64,000 bases of DNA. Source: Oscillospiraceae bacterium (GTDB taxonomy: Bacteria; Bacillota; Clostridia; Oscillospirales; JAAYOS01). Location: assembly GCA_031264245.1 (NCBI GenBank), contig JAISEG010000005.1:248001-312000 (forward strand), in the 5' to 3' direction. Made by a program: the position numbers and the translations under genes. Below, one piece after another: positions 50,410-59,059 of this stretch (position 1 is the first letter of the stretch; each line of letters opens with the position of its first letter). The notes under the pieces were generated by a model. That model made no database searches, had not been told where the DNA came from, and saw only the letters and a list, made by a program, of their open reading frames with translations.

Positions 50410-51627
50410 TCAGTTCGTTTTGTCGCGTATCTCAAGCAGCTTGCCCTTGAGCTCGGTTTCGATTCTTCCAAGCTCCTTTTCCGCCTCCCGCCGCTTCTGC
50501 CTGCCCTCCTGCTGAATCTGGAGAACCTCATCCAGGGTTGAGATCAGCGCCTGGTTCGTGTGCTGCAAGGTCTCGATGTCCACAATGCTGCGCTCCGACT
50601 CCCGCGCCGCCTCGATCGTGTTGGTTTTGAGGGTATCCGCGTTCTTTTTAAGCAGCTGGTTTGTTATATCCGTAACCTCGCGCTGCGCCTTGATAGCGCT
50701 CTGTGAGTGCGCCATCCCAAGCGCGAGAACCATCTGGTTTTTCCAGAGCGGTATCGTGTTTACAAGCGACGACTGTATCTTTTCTATCATAATGCTGTTT
50801 GTGCTCTGCACAAGGCGTATCTGCGGTCCCATCTGAATGGAGACCATCCGGGTAAGCTCGAGGTCGTGCAGCTTTTTGTCAAAGCGGTTGCACATGTCGG
50901 CGAGATAATTCGCCGCCTGGGCGTCCTCGGGCGAGTTTGAAAGCTCCGCCTTCTTTTGCAGCGCGGGAAGCTCCCCCGCGATTATCGCCTCCAGCCGTTC
51001 ACGTCCCGCAAGGATATACATGGTCAGCTCCTTGTAGTATGTCAGGTTCAGCTCATACATCTGGTCCAGCATGGCGACGTCCTTCATCAAAACGACCTTG
51101 TGCCCTTCAAGCGCGTCGCATATCCTATCCACGTTCTTCTCAACCGAGTCGTACTTTGTCTTCATGCCCGCTATTTGGCTGCCGGTTTTCCTAAAGAAAG
51201 CGAACGGTCCCTTCTTCTCCCCGGGGTCGGCGGAGAAGCCCCTGAGCTCACCCACAAGGCTTGTTATCATATCCCCTACCTCGCTCATGTCCTTTGTGCG
51301 GACGTTGGACAGCGCGACCTCGGAAAACGACGAGATTTTCTTCTGGGCGGAGACGCCGTACTGGAGAATCTGTGTGGCGTTGGCTATGTCGATTTTCTTC
51401 GCGAATTCGCTTATCTGCGCTTTTTCCTGCTCGGTCAGAGCGCTCGTGTCCGGCTTTACGGCGTTTGCGACCGAGGCAAGGTCACGCCCCGCCGTGTTTT
51501 CCTCCGGCGCTTTGTCCCCCGCGGAGCTCTCCTCCGTGTCCCCCAATATGAGCACGGGCGCCGCCGGCTCAGACATATCAGTCTCCAGAACCAGCTCCAG
51601 CTCAGGTATTTGGTTGTTTTTATCCAT
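50410..51627 (-). CDS. TelA family toxic-anion resistance protein
   Basis: 405 residues. An acidic N-terminal tail, then the TelA/KlaA core: IDIANATQILQYGVSAQKKISSFS, YYKELTMYILAGRERL, TRMVSIQMGPQIRLVQ and HTNQALISTLDEVLQIQQEGRQ. Mostly alpha helical. A TTG three codons upstream is an alternative start. TelA is linked to tellurite and antimicrobial tolerance. Neighbour of XpaC, as in Bacillus (yaaN-xpaC). Confidence 0.92.
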   Translation of the reverse strand: MDKNNQIPELELVLETDMSEPAAPVLILGDTEESSAGDKAPEENTAGRDLASVANAVKPDTSALTEQEKAQISEFAKKIDIANATQILQYGVSAQKKISSFSEVALSNVRTKDMSEVGDMITSLVGELRGFSADPGEKKGPFAFFRKTGSQIAGMKTKYDSVEKNVDRICDALEGHKVVLMKDVAMLDQMYELNLTYYKELTMYILAGRERLEAIIAGELPALQKKAELSNSPEDAQAANYLADMCNRFDKKLHDLELTRMVSIQMGPQIRLVQSTNSIMIEKIQSSLVNTIPLWKNQMVLALGMAHSQSAIKAQREVTDITNQLLKKNADTLKTNTIEAARESERSIVDIETLQHTNQALISTLDEVLQIQQEGRQKRREAEKELGRIETELKGKLLEIRDKTN

Positions 51628-51681
51628 TGTATTCAAACGCTCCTTCCAAAATTATCGGTCTGCGGCAGATTGCTGTATAAA

Positions 51682-52818
51682 TCACAAATCAAACGGACTG
51701 TCCAGCGGACCCTCCTGCTCGATCATGTTTTGCATAACGGCGATGTCCGCCGATATATCCATAGCCTTGTCGCCAAACAGGTCGTCAAGCTCCCTGCGAA
51801 ACGCATCCACAAGCGGAACCATCATGCCCTCGATTTTTGTCATCGATTGAAGGATGTTGCCGCCCTTTTCGCGCTGCTTGGAAAGCTCGTCGTAGTTTTC
51901 CAGCAGCTTTAGGGTCGTTGGCAGGTAGTAGTTCATAAACTGCCTCAGCTGCCTCAGCTTTCCCGGATTTTCGCGGACAAAGTCAAATATTTCGCCGGAC
52001 AGCCTCATAAGCTCCCTCAGCGGCGTCCTTACCTTGTCGTTCGCTATCGCAAGGTCAAGCCGCATAAACTCAGCCATATACTCGGCGGCGGTGTTCAGCA
52101 GCTCATCAAGCTCGGCGTTCCCGGTGTTCACCGGAACCGCTTTTTTAATTTTTCTCTTCACCTCGCTCAGGGTTCGGGTGTTTGGAAATACCCGCTTTAC
52201 CCCATATGTCACAAGCGCGGACACCGCGAGCGCAATGACGAAATCGTACCATCTGTACAGCGGAAGCACAAACGCGTATAAAAGCCACGCAAGCCCGAAG
52301 GAATAGATCGGAAGCGCCGAACGCTTCTCCCTTATCTCGTACTCCGTCGCTCTCTGCTCCTCCGCGAGCGGCGACGGGACAACGTCCTTGTTCAGCACAA
52401 GCTCTTTTCGCTCAAGGTCTATTTCAGCGCCTTCAAAAAAGCCCTTGCTTATAAGGGACAGCAGATCCTTTGAAAGGGTTTCCAGGTCCAGCTTCAAAAC
52501 GGCTTGCAGCGCGCCGATGGAAACCCGGTTACTATTTTTAACTTCTTTGTAGATTTTATTATATCTTGCCGAATACCGCACAAGCCGTATCCCCATCAGG
52601 AACGCCGCCAGACCGACAATGACCCAGACAAGAACGGACACGAGTACCCCCGGCGCATACATCCTAAAGAAGATAATCTGTATGAGCCTGACGACAAACT
52701 GTATCGCGCTTACCACCCATGAAATGCTCCCAAATACGATTAATATGACCCCCGCGGCGATTGTTGAGGAGGCCTTTTTGCTCTTTTTCAGCTCTCCTCT
52801 TCTCTCTGTGTTGTTCAT
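51682..52818 (-). CDS. XpaC-like 5-bromo-4-chloroindolyl phosphate hydrolysis family protein
   Basis: 378 residues with paired membrane helices near the N-terminus (IAAGVILIVFGSISWVVSA, VLVSVLVWVIVGLAAFLMG) and another pair around 165-205 (FGLAWLLYAFVLPLY, FVIALAVSALVTYGV), then the helical XpaC domain with YYLPTTLKLLENYDELS. GGAGG at six bases fixes the ATG. First gene of a four-gene unit XpaC-TelA-LemA-TPM. Confidence 0.9.
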   Translation of the reverse strand: MNNTERRGELKKSKKASSTIAAGVILIVFGSISWVVSAIQFVVRLIQIIFFRMYAPGVLVSVLVWVIVGLAAFLMGIRLVRYSARYNKIYKEVKNSNRVSIGALQAVLKLDLETLSKDLLSLISKGFFEGAEIDLERKELVLNKDVVPSPLAEEQRATEYEIREKRSALPIYSFGLAWLLYAFVLPLYRWYDFVIALAVSALVTYGVKRVFPNTRTLSEVKRKIKKAVPVNTGNAELDELLNTAAEYMAEFMRLDLAIANDKVRTPLRELMRLSGEIFDFVRENPGKLRQLRQFMNYYLPTTLKLLENYDELSKQREKGGNILQSMTKIEGMMVPLVDAFRRELDDLFGDKAMDISADIAVMQNMIEQEGPLDSPFDL

Positions 52819-52988
52819 TTACGACCTCCGAATAATTGACCCGATTGACCCCGGCAGCTAATTTTTTTGATATTTTATTTAAGTTTATCAAAAAAGCTTA
52901 TAAAAAGCAATAAATTAGATTTTAATTATAATTTTTATTTTGTCATAAACTTTATTAAATATCATCTTAAAAATATTTAGTATCAGAA

Positions 52989-53017
52989 TAAAAAAGCGGC
53001 GTCCGGTGACGCCGCTT
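52989..53017 (-). terminator. Intrinsic terminator for plsY
   Basis: On the minus strand, AAGCGGCGTC/GACGCCGCTT stem with a four-base loop, followed by six T. It is separated from plsY by the palindromic element. Confidence 0.8.
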
Positions 53018-53216
53018 ATAGCAATTTAACAAAATAACGCTATGGCATTTACCGGAATATCGCATATATATTAGACTTCCCCGCGAAATTCACTTTGTGA
53101 ATTTGCTTACACAAGCATTGAAAATACTTGTGTAAGCAAAAATTTCATTTTTGCGGGGAAGTCTATCGCTGGCTTCATTCCGATAAAATGAAGCGTTATT
53201 AAGTTAAATTGCTATA
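53017..53216. repeat. Palindromic element, TATAGCAATTT family, copy 2 (with a nested element)
   Basis: Outer ends TATAGCAATTTAAC and GTTAAATTGCTATA, then AATAACGCT/AGCGTTATT and CATT/CGGAAT complements. In its centre sits a second, separate palindrome (53072-53165). The element starts two bases after the plsY stop codon and precedes the plsY terminator. Confidence 0.75.
53072..53165. repeat. Nested palindrome with TAGACTTCCCCGC ends
   Basis: Ends TAGACTTCCCCGC/GCGGGGAAGTCTA and inner TTGCTTACACAAG/CTTGTGTAAGCAA arms pair. About 94 bp, placed near the middle of the outer element, as an insertion would be. Confidence 0.65.
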
Positions 53217-53218
53217 TG

Positions 53219-53821
53219 TCATTTTCTCTTCAACGTGAATTTTGATTCTGTCCCATTTATAAGCCTGCCGATATTCTGCCGGTGCATAAAGACCACGATA
53301 AGCGCGATAAGCGCGGTAATTCCCACGTACCGCCATTCTCCCTCGTAAAACATATATATCAGCGGCGGCACCATGCATACGGCTATAACCGAACCCAGCG
53401 ATACAAACCTTGTAACAAATACGATGAGCAAAAAGGCGCAAAACGCGATCAGAAATACCCGCCAGTCAAACGCCAGTATCGTCGCCGCCGTGGTAAGCAC
53501 ACCCTTGCCGCCTTTAAATTTAAAAAATACGGGAAACAGGTGCCCCAGCATAACAAATAAGCCGCCGATAAGCCGTCCCCAGAAGCCGAACAGCAGCCCG
53601 CCGACAAACGCCGCGAGAAAGCACTTGCCCATATCCCCTATCATCACAATAAAGACGGTTTTGCTGCCATAGGCGCGGAAATAATTCGTTATACCCGCGT
53701 TTCCGCTCCCAAAGTCGCGCACATCCGACTTTTTGAAGCGCCGCGAGCATATGATGGAAAAATTAAAGCTTCCCAGCAGATATGACAAAATAATCAGAAG
53801 AATATATTTTATTAGCTCCAT
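53219..53821 (-). CDS. plsY: Glycerol-3-phosphate acyltransferase PlsY
   Basis: Uses acyl-phosphate to make lysophosphatidic acid, the first step of phospholipid synthesis. 200 residues, five or six helices, with GSGNAGITNYFRAYG, FKGGKGVLTT and FMHRQNIGRLINGTE, the three PlsY motifs. Downstream of der, as often in Bacillota. Confidence 0.95.
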   Translation of the reverse strand: MELIKYILLIILSYLLGSFNFSIICSRRFKKSDVRDFGSGNAGITNYFRAYGSKTVFIVMIGDMGKCFLAAFVGGLLFGFWGRLIGGLFVMLGHLFPVFFKFKGGKGVLTTAATILAFDWRVFLIAFCAFLLIVFVTRFVSLGSVIAVCMVPPLIYMFYEGEWRYVGITALIALIVVFMHRQNIGRLINGTESKFTLKRK

Positions 53822-53870
53822 ATTCTTTATCCCAATCTCTTTCTTGTTTTTAGTTCGCGGCGGAGGAAAT

Positions 53871-55205
53871 TTATTTCCCGCCCTGCTCTCCCCGCTGCTT
53901 CACGATGATTCGTATCGGCGTACCTTCAAAGCCGTACGCGTCGCGAATCCTGTTTTCAAGGTACCTGCGGTAAGAAAAGTGAAAAAGCTCCTCGTCGTTT
54001 ACAAACGCCACTATGTTCGGCGGACAGATGCCGGTCTGGGTCATATAGTATATCTTTAAACGCTTCCCCTTCTTTGAGGGGGGCTGCATACGCGCCGTCG
54101 CGTCGGCTAAAACCGAGTTTAGCATACCTGTCGTAATCCGCCGGTTTGACGCCTCATAAACCGTGTTGATAAGCTCGAACAGCTTGTTTACCCGCTGTCC
54201 CGTGAGGGCTGAAATAAACAGTATCGGCGCGTAATCCATGTACACAAGGTCGTGCCGTATCTGCTTTTCCATGTTTTCCAGCGTCTTTGTCTCCTTTTCG
54301 ACTGTGTCCCACTTGTTGACAATCAAAACGGACGCCTTGCCCGCTTCATGCGCCAGCCCCGCCACCTTTGTGTCCTGCTCCGTGACCCCGTCCTGCGCGT
54401 CTATCAGTATCAGGCAAACGTCGCTTCTCTCTATTGCCATTGAGGTGCGCAGCACGCTGTATCTCTCAATGCTTTCGTCCACACGAGCCTTTTTCCTCAG
54501 CCCCGCCGTGTCTATAAAATTATACTTCCCGTGCTTGTTTTCAAACGCGGTGTCTATGGCGTCCCTTGTCGTGCCGGGTATGTCGCTGACTATGACCCGC
54601 TTTTCACCCAGAATGTAATTTATGAGCGAGGATTTACCCGCGTTCGGCTTGCCTATAACCGCGACGTTTATAGCCCCGCCGTCCTCCTCCCCGCCGTCAT
54701 ATTCCCTTTCAATATACTTCATGCACCTGTCCAGAAGGTCGCCGGTCCCCAGCCCGTGAAACGCCGAAACAGGGAACGGCTCCCCCAGTCCCAGGTTGTA
54801 AAACTCGTATATATCCGGCGGAGGGCTTCCGGGCGAGTCGCACTTGTTTACCGCGAGCACAAGCGGCTTTTTCGAGCGCAGCAGCAGGTCGGCGACCTCC
54901 TTGTCCGCGGCGGTCAGCCCGGTGCGGATGTCGGTCACAAGTATGATAACGTCGGCGGTCTCTATCGCTATCTCCGCCTGCGCCCTCATAAACAGCAGCA
55001 TTTCATCCCCCGTGTGCGGCTCGATACCGCCCGTATCCACAAGGTTGAAGACGCGTCCGTTCCATTCGCACTCGGAATAAAGCCGGTCCCGCGTCACCCC
55101 CGGAGTGTCCTCAACTATAGACAGGCGCTGACCCACAAGCCGATTGAAAAGCATTGATTTCCCGACGTTGGGACGCCCGACGATTGCCACTAATGGAAGC
55201 TGCAT
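53871..55205 (-). CDS. der: Ribosome biogenesis GTPase Der (EngA)
   Basis: 444 residues with two G domains: GRPNVGKSMLFN, DTGG, NKCD; then GKPNAGKSSLIN, DTAGLRKK, NKWD. A C-terminal KH-like domain ends near YMTQTGICPPNIVAFVN. Acts in 50S assembly. Upstream of plsY and downstream of the DUF512 gene. Confidence 0.96.
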   Translation of the reverse strand: MQLPLVAIVGRPNVGKSMLFNRLVGQRLSIVEDTPGVTRDRLYSECEWNGRVFNLVDTGGIEPHTGDEMLLFMRAQAEIAIETADVIILVTDIRTGLTAADKEVADLLLRSKKPLVLAVNKCDSPGSPPPDIYEFYNLGLGEPFPVSAFHGLGTGDLLDRCMKYIEREYDGGEEDGGAINVAVIGKPNAGKSSLINYILGEKRVIVSDIPGTTRDAIDTAFENKHGKYNFIDTAGLRKKARVDESIERYSVLRTSMAIERSDVCLILIDAQDGVTEQDTKVAGLAHEAGKASVLIVNKWDTVEKETKTLENMEKQIRHDLVYMDYAPILFISALTGQRVNKLFELINTVYEASNRRITTGMLNSVLADATARMQPPSKKGKRLKIYYMTQTGICPPNIVAFVNDEELFHFSYRRYLENRIRDAYGFEGTPIRIIVKQRGEQGGK

Positions 55206-55280
55206 TATTTACCTGTTCCTTTCCGGTATATGAAGCCAAACTTAAATATATAACAAATATTTCAGCCCGGTCGTCCGTTT

Positions 55281-55380
55281 ATACCAACCAGGTTAAAACA
55301 TAGCCTTTCGGGGCGAAAAAGTTGGATATATGCTTTTACGCCCCGAAGGGCTTGTCTATGTTTTTTACCTGGTTGGTGTT
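55281..55380. repeat. Palindromic element, ACCAATCAGGT family, copy 2
   Basis: Reverse-complement match to 33600-33700, with only a few differences along 100 bp (ends ATACCAACCAGGT / ACCTGGTTGGTGTT; inner CGGGGCG / CGCCCCG arms). It provides the final TPTR codons and TAA stop of the DUF512 gene. Confidence 0.85.
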
Positions 55381-56666
55381 ACTATCACATCCACAAGGCT
55401 CGCGGCTGAGCTGCATGTATAGACCCTGACCCCAAGCTCCCTTTCGACGTCCGCTACTCTTGTGTCGTCCAAAAAGACGTCCTCTCCCGACCTCAGCATA
55501 TCCGACGGGATGATAAGCCTTGTAATTTCTCTCCCCCTGAGACCCTCTATCAAATCCCTGCCCGTAATAAGTCCGCTTACGGTTATGCTCTCACCAAAGA
55601 ATTTGTTCTTTATGGCGGCCACATCTCCGCTGATATTATTGCATTTATTGCGCAAAAGGTCAACCATTTTACTCAATATAGGCTCAAACAGCACCCCTGT
55701 CGCGAGGGTGAAGCGCTCCGCCGCCGTATCCCTGTCCAGCCGCTCCACACAGTCCCTAAACTCCCCGGTGAAGAGCGCCGCCATTCCAACCCCGTTTTCT
55801 ATCTGCGGAAACTCCTCGTAAAACTCCACCGCGGGCAGCTCCCGCCGGGCGGTGATATATATCTCGTCGGAGCAGTAAAATACCCTGCCGAAGCCTTCGT
55901 CCAGGCACCTTTCCCCTATGGCGTCAACCAGCCTTATCGTCTCCTCCGCCTCTTTTTCGGTGATCTGCCTCAGGTCGCAAAGCCCCTCCCGGTACCGTGT
56001 AATACCCACCGGCACCACAGATACGCTGTTTATTCCGGGGCAGAGCGCGTACAGATCGCAAAGCGTTTTCTCAAGCTCCGCGCCGTCGTTGTAGCCGGGG
56101 CAGAGCACTATCTGCGCGTTTACCGAAATCCCGCTCCGCGCAAGCAGACTGAGGTATTCCAGCGATTTCCCAGCCCGCTTATTCCCAAGCATTTTCACAC
56201 GAAGCTCCAGGTTTGTCGTGTGTACCGAAATATTGACCGGGCTTATCCTCATTTTTATAATCCGTTCGACATCCCTTTCCGACAGGTTTGTCATGGTGAT
56301 ATAATTGCCCTGCAAAAAGCTCAGCCGGGCGTCGTCGTCCTTAAAATACAGGCTTTCCCTCATCCCCGGCGGCATCTGGTCGATGAAGCAGAATATGCAG
56401 TTGTTCGCGCAGGACCGCGGCTTGTCCATCAGATATGTCTCGAAGCCGAGCCCCAGGTTTTCACCCTCTCTTTTCAGCACCCTGACCGAGAGACTCTTCC
56501 CTCCCCGTTCGAGCTCCACCTCGACGCTGTCCTCATAGGAGTGGAACATCAGGTCAAACACGTCGCGAATTTGGTTGCCGCCGACCCTTACAAGCTTGTC
56601 CCCCGCCCTTATCCCGAATTTTTCAGCGGGGCTGCCTCTGTCGACACAGGTTATCACATACGCCAT
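55365..56666 (-). CDS. DUF512 PDZ/radical-SAM protein
   Basis: 433 residues: N-terminal PDZ domain (VDRGSPAEKFGIRAGDKLVRVGG), radical-SAM-like cluster motif CANNCIFCFID (CxxxCxxC), then the DUF512 C-terminal domain. GGAGG precedes the ATG used, and the terminator at 56700-56733 excludes the longer frame. In Clostridia it is often next to der; a possible role in RNA or ribosome maturation is not established. The last codons come from a palindromic element. Confidence 0.9.
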   Translation of the reverse strand: MAYVITCVDRGSPAEKFGIRAGDKLVRVGGNQIRDVFDLMFHSYEDSVEVELERGGKSLSVRVLKREGENLGLGFETYLMDKPRSCANNCIFCFIDQMPPGMRESLYFKDDDARLSFLQGNYITMTNLSERDVERIIKMRISPVNISVHTTNLELRVKMLGNKRAGKSLEYLSLLARSGISVNAQIVLCPGYNDGAELEKTLCDLYALCPGINSVSVVPVGITRYREGLCDLRQITEKEAEETIRLVDAIGERCLDEGFGRVFYCSDEIYITARRELPAVEFYEEFPQIENGVGMAALFTGEFRDCVERLDRDTAAERFTLATGVLFEPILSKMVDLLRNKCNNISGDVAAIKNKFFGESITVSGLITGRDLIEGLRGREITRLIIPSDMLRSGEDVFLDDTRVADVERELGVRVYTCSSAASLVDVIVTPTR

Positions 56667-56699
56667 AAAGCCTCCGAACATCCTCCCTGAAAACATGCT

Positions 56700-56733
56700 C
56701 ATAAAAAACTTCAATCCGGCCTTAGCCGGATTG
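56700..56733 (-). terminator. Terminator after rpmF
   Basis: Minus-strand stem AATCCGGC/GCCGGATT with a TAAG loop, followed by GAAGTTTTTTAT, 19 bp after the rpmF stop. Confidence 0.8.
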
Positions 56734-56752
56734 AGCAGGTATCTGAATAATG

Positions 56753-56944
56753 CTATTTTTTACTGTCTTCTACCTTCAGTACCTCGCGTCCATTGTAGCT
56801 TCCGCAAGCCTTGCATACTCTGTGTGGCATTCTGAAAGCGCCGCACTTCGGGCATGTGACAAGGTTGGGAGCCTCAAGCTTCCAATGTGAGCTGCGTCTT
56901 TTGTCCCGCCTTGCTTTTGATACCTTTCTCTTTGGAACAGCCAT
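56753..56944 (-). CDS. rpmF: 50S ribosomal protein L32
   Basis: 63 residues: MAVPKRKVSKARRDKRRSSH then CPKCG and CKACG, the zinc-binding form of L32. GAGGTG at seven bases precedes the ATG. Follows the DUF177 gene, the standard pairing. Confidence 0.97.
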   Translation of the reverse strand: MAVPKRKVSKARRDKRRSSHWKLEAPNLVTCPKCGAFRMPHRVCKACGSYNGREVLKVEDSKK

Positions 56945-57056
56945 TGCTGTGCACCTCCCTCAATTCCGCCCGAAGGCAACAAATTAATACAAATTAACAT
57001 ATAAACTACACCAAATAATATTCCGCTTCAATGATATAGTGAATAACAAAATAATC

Positions 57057-57569
57057 TCAGCCGTTCTCCATCCCGTCCAGAAGCTCCTTTAGCTTGTCAA
57101 GCCTGGGATCGGTCTTCTTCCCGCACAAGCACCCGCCCTCGTTCAGGTTTTTCCCGCAGTCCGGGCAGAGTCCAAGGCAATCCTCCTTGCAGAGGTAAAC
57201 CATGTCGCTTTCCAGTATGACCGCGTCCCTGACCACAGCGTCAATATCGACCTGTTCGTTAGAAATCAGCGTGACGTCCGCGTTTTCCAGGCTGTCGGGA
57301 TTTTCCAGGCGCTCCGCCAGAGTGACGGCTATCTCCAGATAAAATTCCCCTTCGGCCTCCTCGGCACACCTCGCGCACCTGTAGGACACGACCGACTCAC
57401 ATTCGCAACTCAGCTCAATAATTCCCGCGTTGTTGGAAACCCCGCCGGTCACACGAACCGGATTTTTAAAAGGTTTTTCATAATTTATCTCCAAATCTCT
57501 CAAATCCATGTTATAATCAAATTCGAGCAAGCCCGGAGCTTCAATTATCCTTGTGAGGCTAAGAATCAT
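57057..57569 (-). CDS. DUF177 (YceD) family protein
   Basis: 170 residues, with CARCAEEAEGEF in the middle and a Cys-rich end CKEDCLGLCPDCGKNLNEG. DUF177/YceD proteins lie next to rpmF and have been linked to 23S rRNA levels. AGAAAGG before the ATG. Confidence 0.9.
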   Translation of the reverse strand: MILSLTRIIEAPGLLEFDYNMDLRDLEINYEKPFKNPVRVTGGVSNNAGIIELSCECESVVSYRCARCAEEAEGEFYLEIAVTLAERLENPDSLENADVTLISNEQVDIDAVVRDAVILESDMVYLCKEDCLGLCPDCGKNLNEGGCLCGKKTDPRLDKLKELLDGMENG

Positions 57570-57775
57570 TTTTTGCCTTTCTCCGCATGTGTTTACCCGC
57601 CGGAAGGCTCCTGTAAAATCAGACGGCTATGCCGTTGTTTTTCAGACCGCCATAGCGGTACGAATGGTATTATACCCATGCTAACGCTGTTTGTCAATAT
57701 TTTTTCACGGCTTATTGCTCTATTTTAGGTTTAGCGCGTAAAATTTGCAAAAACTTTGCTGAGGGGTGCTGCATT

Positions 57776-58759
57776 TTGAAAGAGGTCATCGTCGGCGTCA
57801 ACGACGCGGGTATGCGTCTGGACCGTTTTATCGGGAAGGTCTTTCCCTCCGTACCGCCGTCCCTGGTGCAGAAGGCTATCAGAAAAAAGGACATAAAGGT
57901 AAATAAAAAGCGCTGCCTGCGCGACCTCCGCATCAGTGCGGGGGACGTTATCTCGCTTTTTCTCGACGATTCCCTGCTCTCCTCTCCGACCCCCGAGTCC
58001 GCGTTTCTGCTGATAAACACCCCAAAGCTAAATATCATATATGAGGATGAAAATATCCTGCTGCTGGACAAGCCGGCGGGGCAGCTGTGCCACTCCGACG
58101 AGAGCCGGACAGCGAACACTCTGCTCTCTCACATACAGGCATACCTCTATCAAAAGGGGGAATATAACCCCGACGTGGAAAGCTCGTTCGCCCCGGCGCT
58201 GTGCAACCGCATCGACCGGAACACCGGCGGAATAGTGATCGCGGCGAAGAACGCGGAAGCCCTTCGTATTCTGAACGAGAAGATCAAAAACAGGGAGCTT
58301 GAGAAGCGGTATCTCTGCCTCGCTCACGGCAAGCCCCAGCCGCCGTCGGGGTATATGGAAAATTATATAATGCGGGACTTGAAGCGCAAGCAGGTCTACG
58401 TGTATGACAAGCCCCGCCCCGGCGCGAAAACCGCGCGGACGCACTACAGCGTCCTACAGTATAAAAACGGTCTCAGTTTAGTCGAGTGTATCCTCGTCAC
58501 AGGACGCACCCACCAGATACGCGCTCAAATGGCGCACGCCGGTCATCCTCTGTACGGAGACGGCAAATACGGCGTCCTCTCCGGTGAGCATGGCGGCAGG
58601 TCGGTTCAGGCTCTGTACTCCTATAAATTGAAGTTCACCTTCAAAACCGGCGCGGGAATACTTGACTACCTGAATAAAAAGGAATTTGAGGTCAAAAGCA
58701 TCCCCTTTGTCCGGGAATTCACAGGCGGCGGATATAGCAATTCCACCAACTATTGCTAG
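57776..58759 (+). CDS. RluA family pseudouridine synthase
   Basis: 327 residues with a TTG start (GAGGGG nine bases upstream): N-terminal S4 domain (about 15-75, VQKAIRKKDIKVN), catalytic motif NRIDRNTGG with the Asp nucleophile, KRYLCLAHG, and GRTHQIRAQMAHAGHPLYGD. Target RNA not predictable. The final nine codons (ending YSNSTNYC) and TAG lie inside a palindromic element. Confidence 0.92.
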   Translation: MKEVIVGVNDAGMRLDRFIGKVFPSVPPSLVQKAIRKKDIKVNKKRCLRDLRISAGDVISLFLDDSLLSSPTPESAFLLINTPKLNIIYEDENILLLDKPAGQLCHSDESRTANTLLSHIQAYLYQKGEYNPDVESSFAPALCNRIDRNTGGIVIAAKNAEALRILNEKIKNRELEKRYLCLAHGKPQPPSGYMENYIMRDLKRKQVYVYDKPRPGAKTARTHYSVLQYKNGLSLVECILVTGRTHQIRAQMAHAGHPLYGDGKYGVLSGEHGGRSVQALYSYKLKFTFKTGAGILDYLNKKEFEVKSIPFVREFTGGGYSNSTNYC

Positions 58760-58835
58760 TATTGTTTTCCGTAGCATCGCACATATTAACGGCTCAGCTG
58801 CGGAAAACAAATCAATAGTAAGTGGAATTGCTATA
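58733..58835. repeat. Palindromic element, TATAGCAATTT family, copy 3
   Basis: Ends TATAGCAATTCCAC and GTGGAATTGCTATA, with CAATAGT/ACTATTG and GTTTTCCG/CGGAAAAC complements, about 103 bp. Contains the 3' end of the pseudouridine synthase gene. Confidence 0.75.
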
Positions 58836-58865
58836 GCCCTCCCTGTTCGGTTTGCTGCGCGCTCA

Positions 58866-58915
58866 AGTATTCCGGAGTATTTTGGAGTATACCGGAGCAT
58901 TTTGAAGCATTTTAG
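58866..58915 (+). repeat. Five 10-bp tandem repeats
   Basis: Units AGTATTCCGG, AGTATTTTGG, AGTATACCGG, AGCATTTTGA, AGCATTTTAG in register. The 10-bp period puts each unit on the same face of the helix. Located 70 bp upstream of the potA -35 box. Confidence 0.7.
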
Positions 58916-58985
58916 AGATTAACCGCGATTCTTTCCGGATAATTACATGTTTTTTCAAATATTTTAAAGTTTTTTTAGATTTTTG

Positions 58986-59014
58986 TTGACAATTTGCCGA
59001 TAAAGTTATATATT
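58986..59014 (+). promoter_or_regulatory. potABCD promoter
   Basis: TTGACA and TATATT with a 17-bp spacer, 46 bp before the potA ATG. Confidence 0.8.
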
Positions 59015-59059
59015 GAGTTTTGCATGAATTCTGCTCTTTGATGAAACGGGGGATGATAA

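Noticed and set aside
58866-58915. CRISPR-like array
   Set aside because: The units are 10 bp with no spacers and no cas genes; it is a simple tandem repeat.
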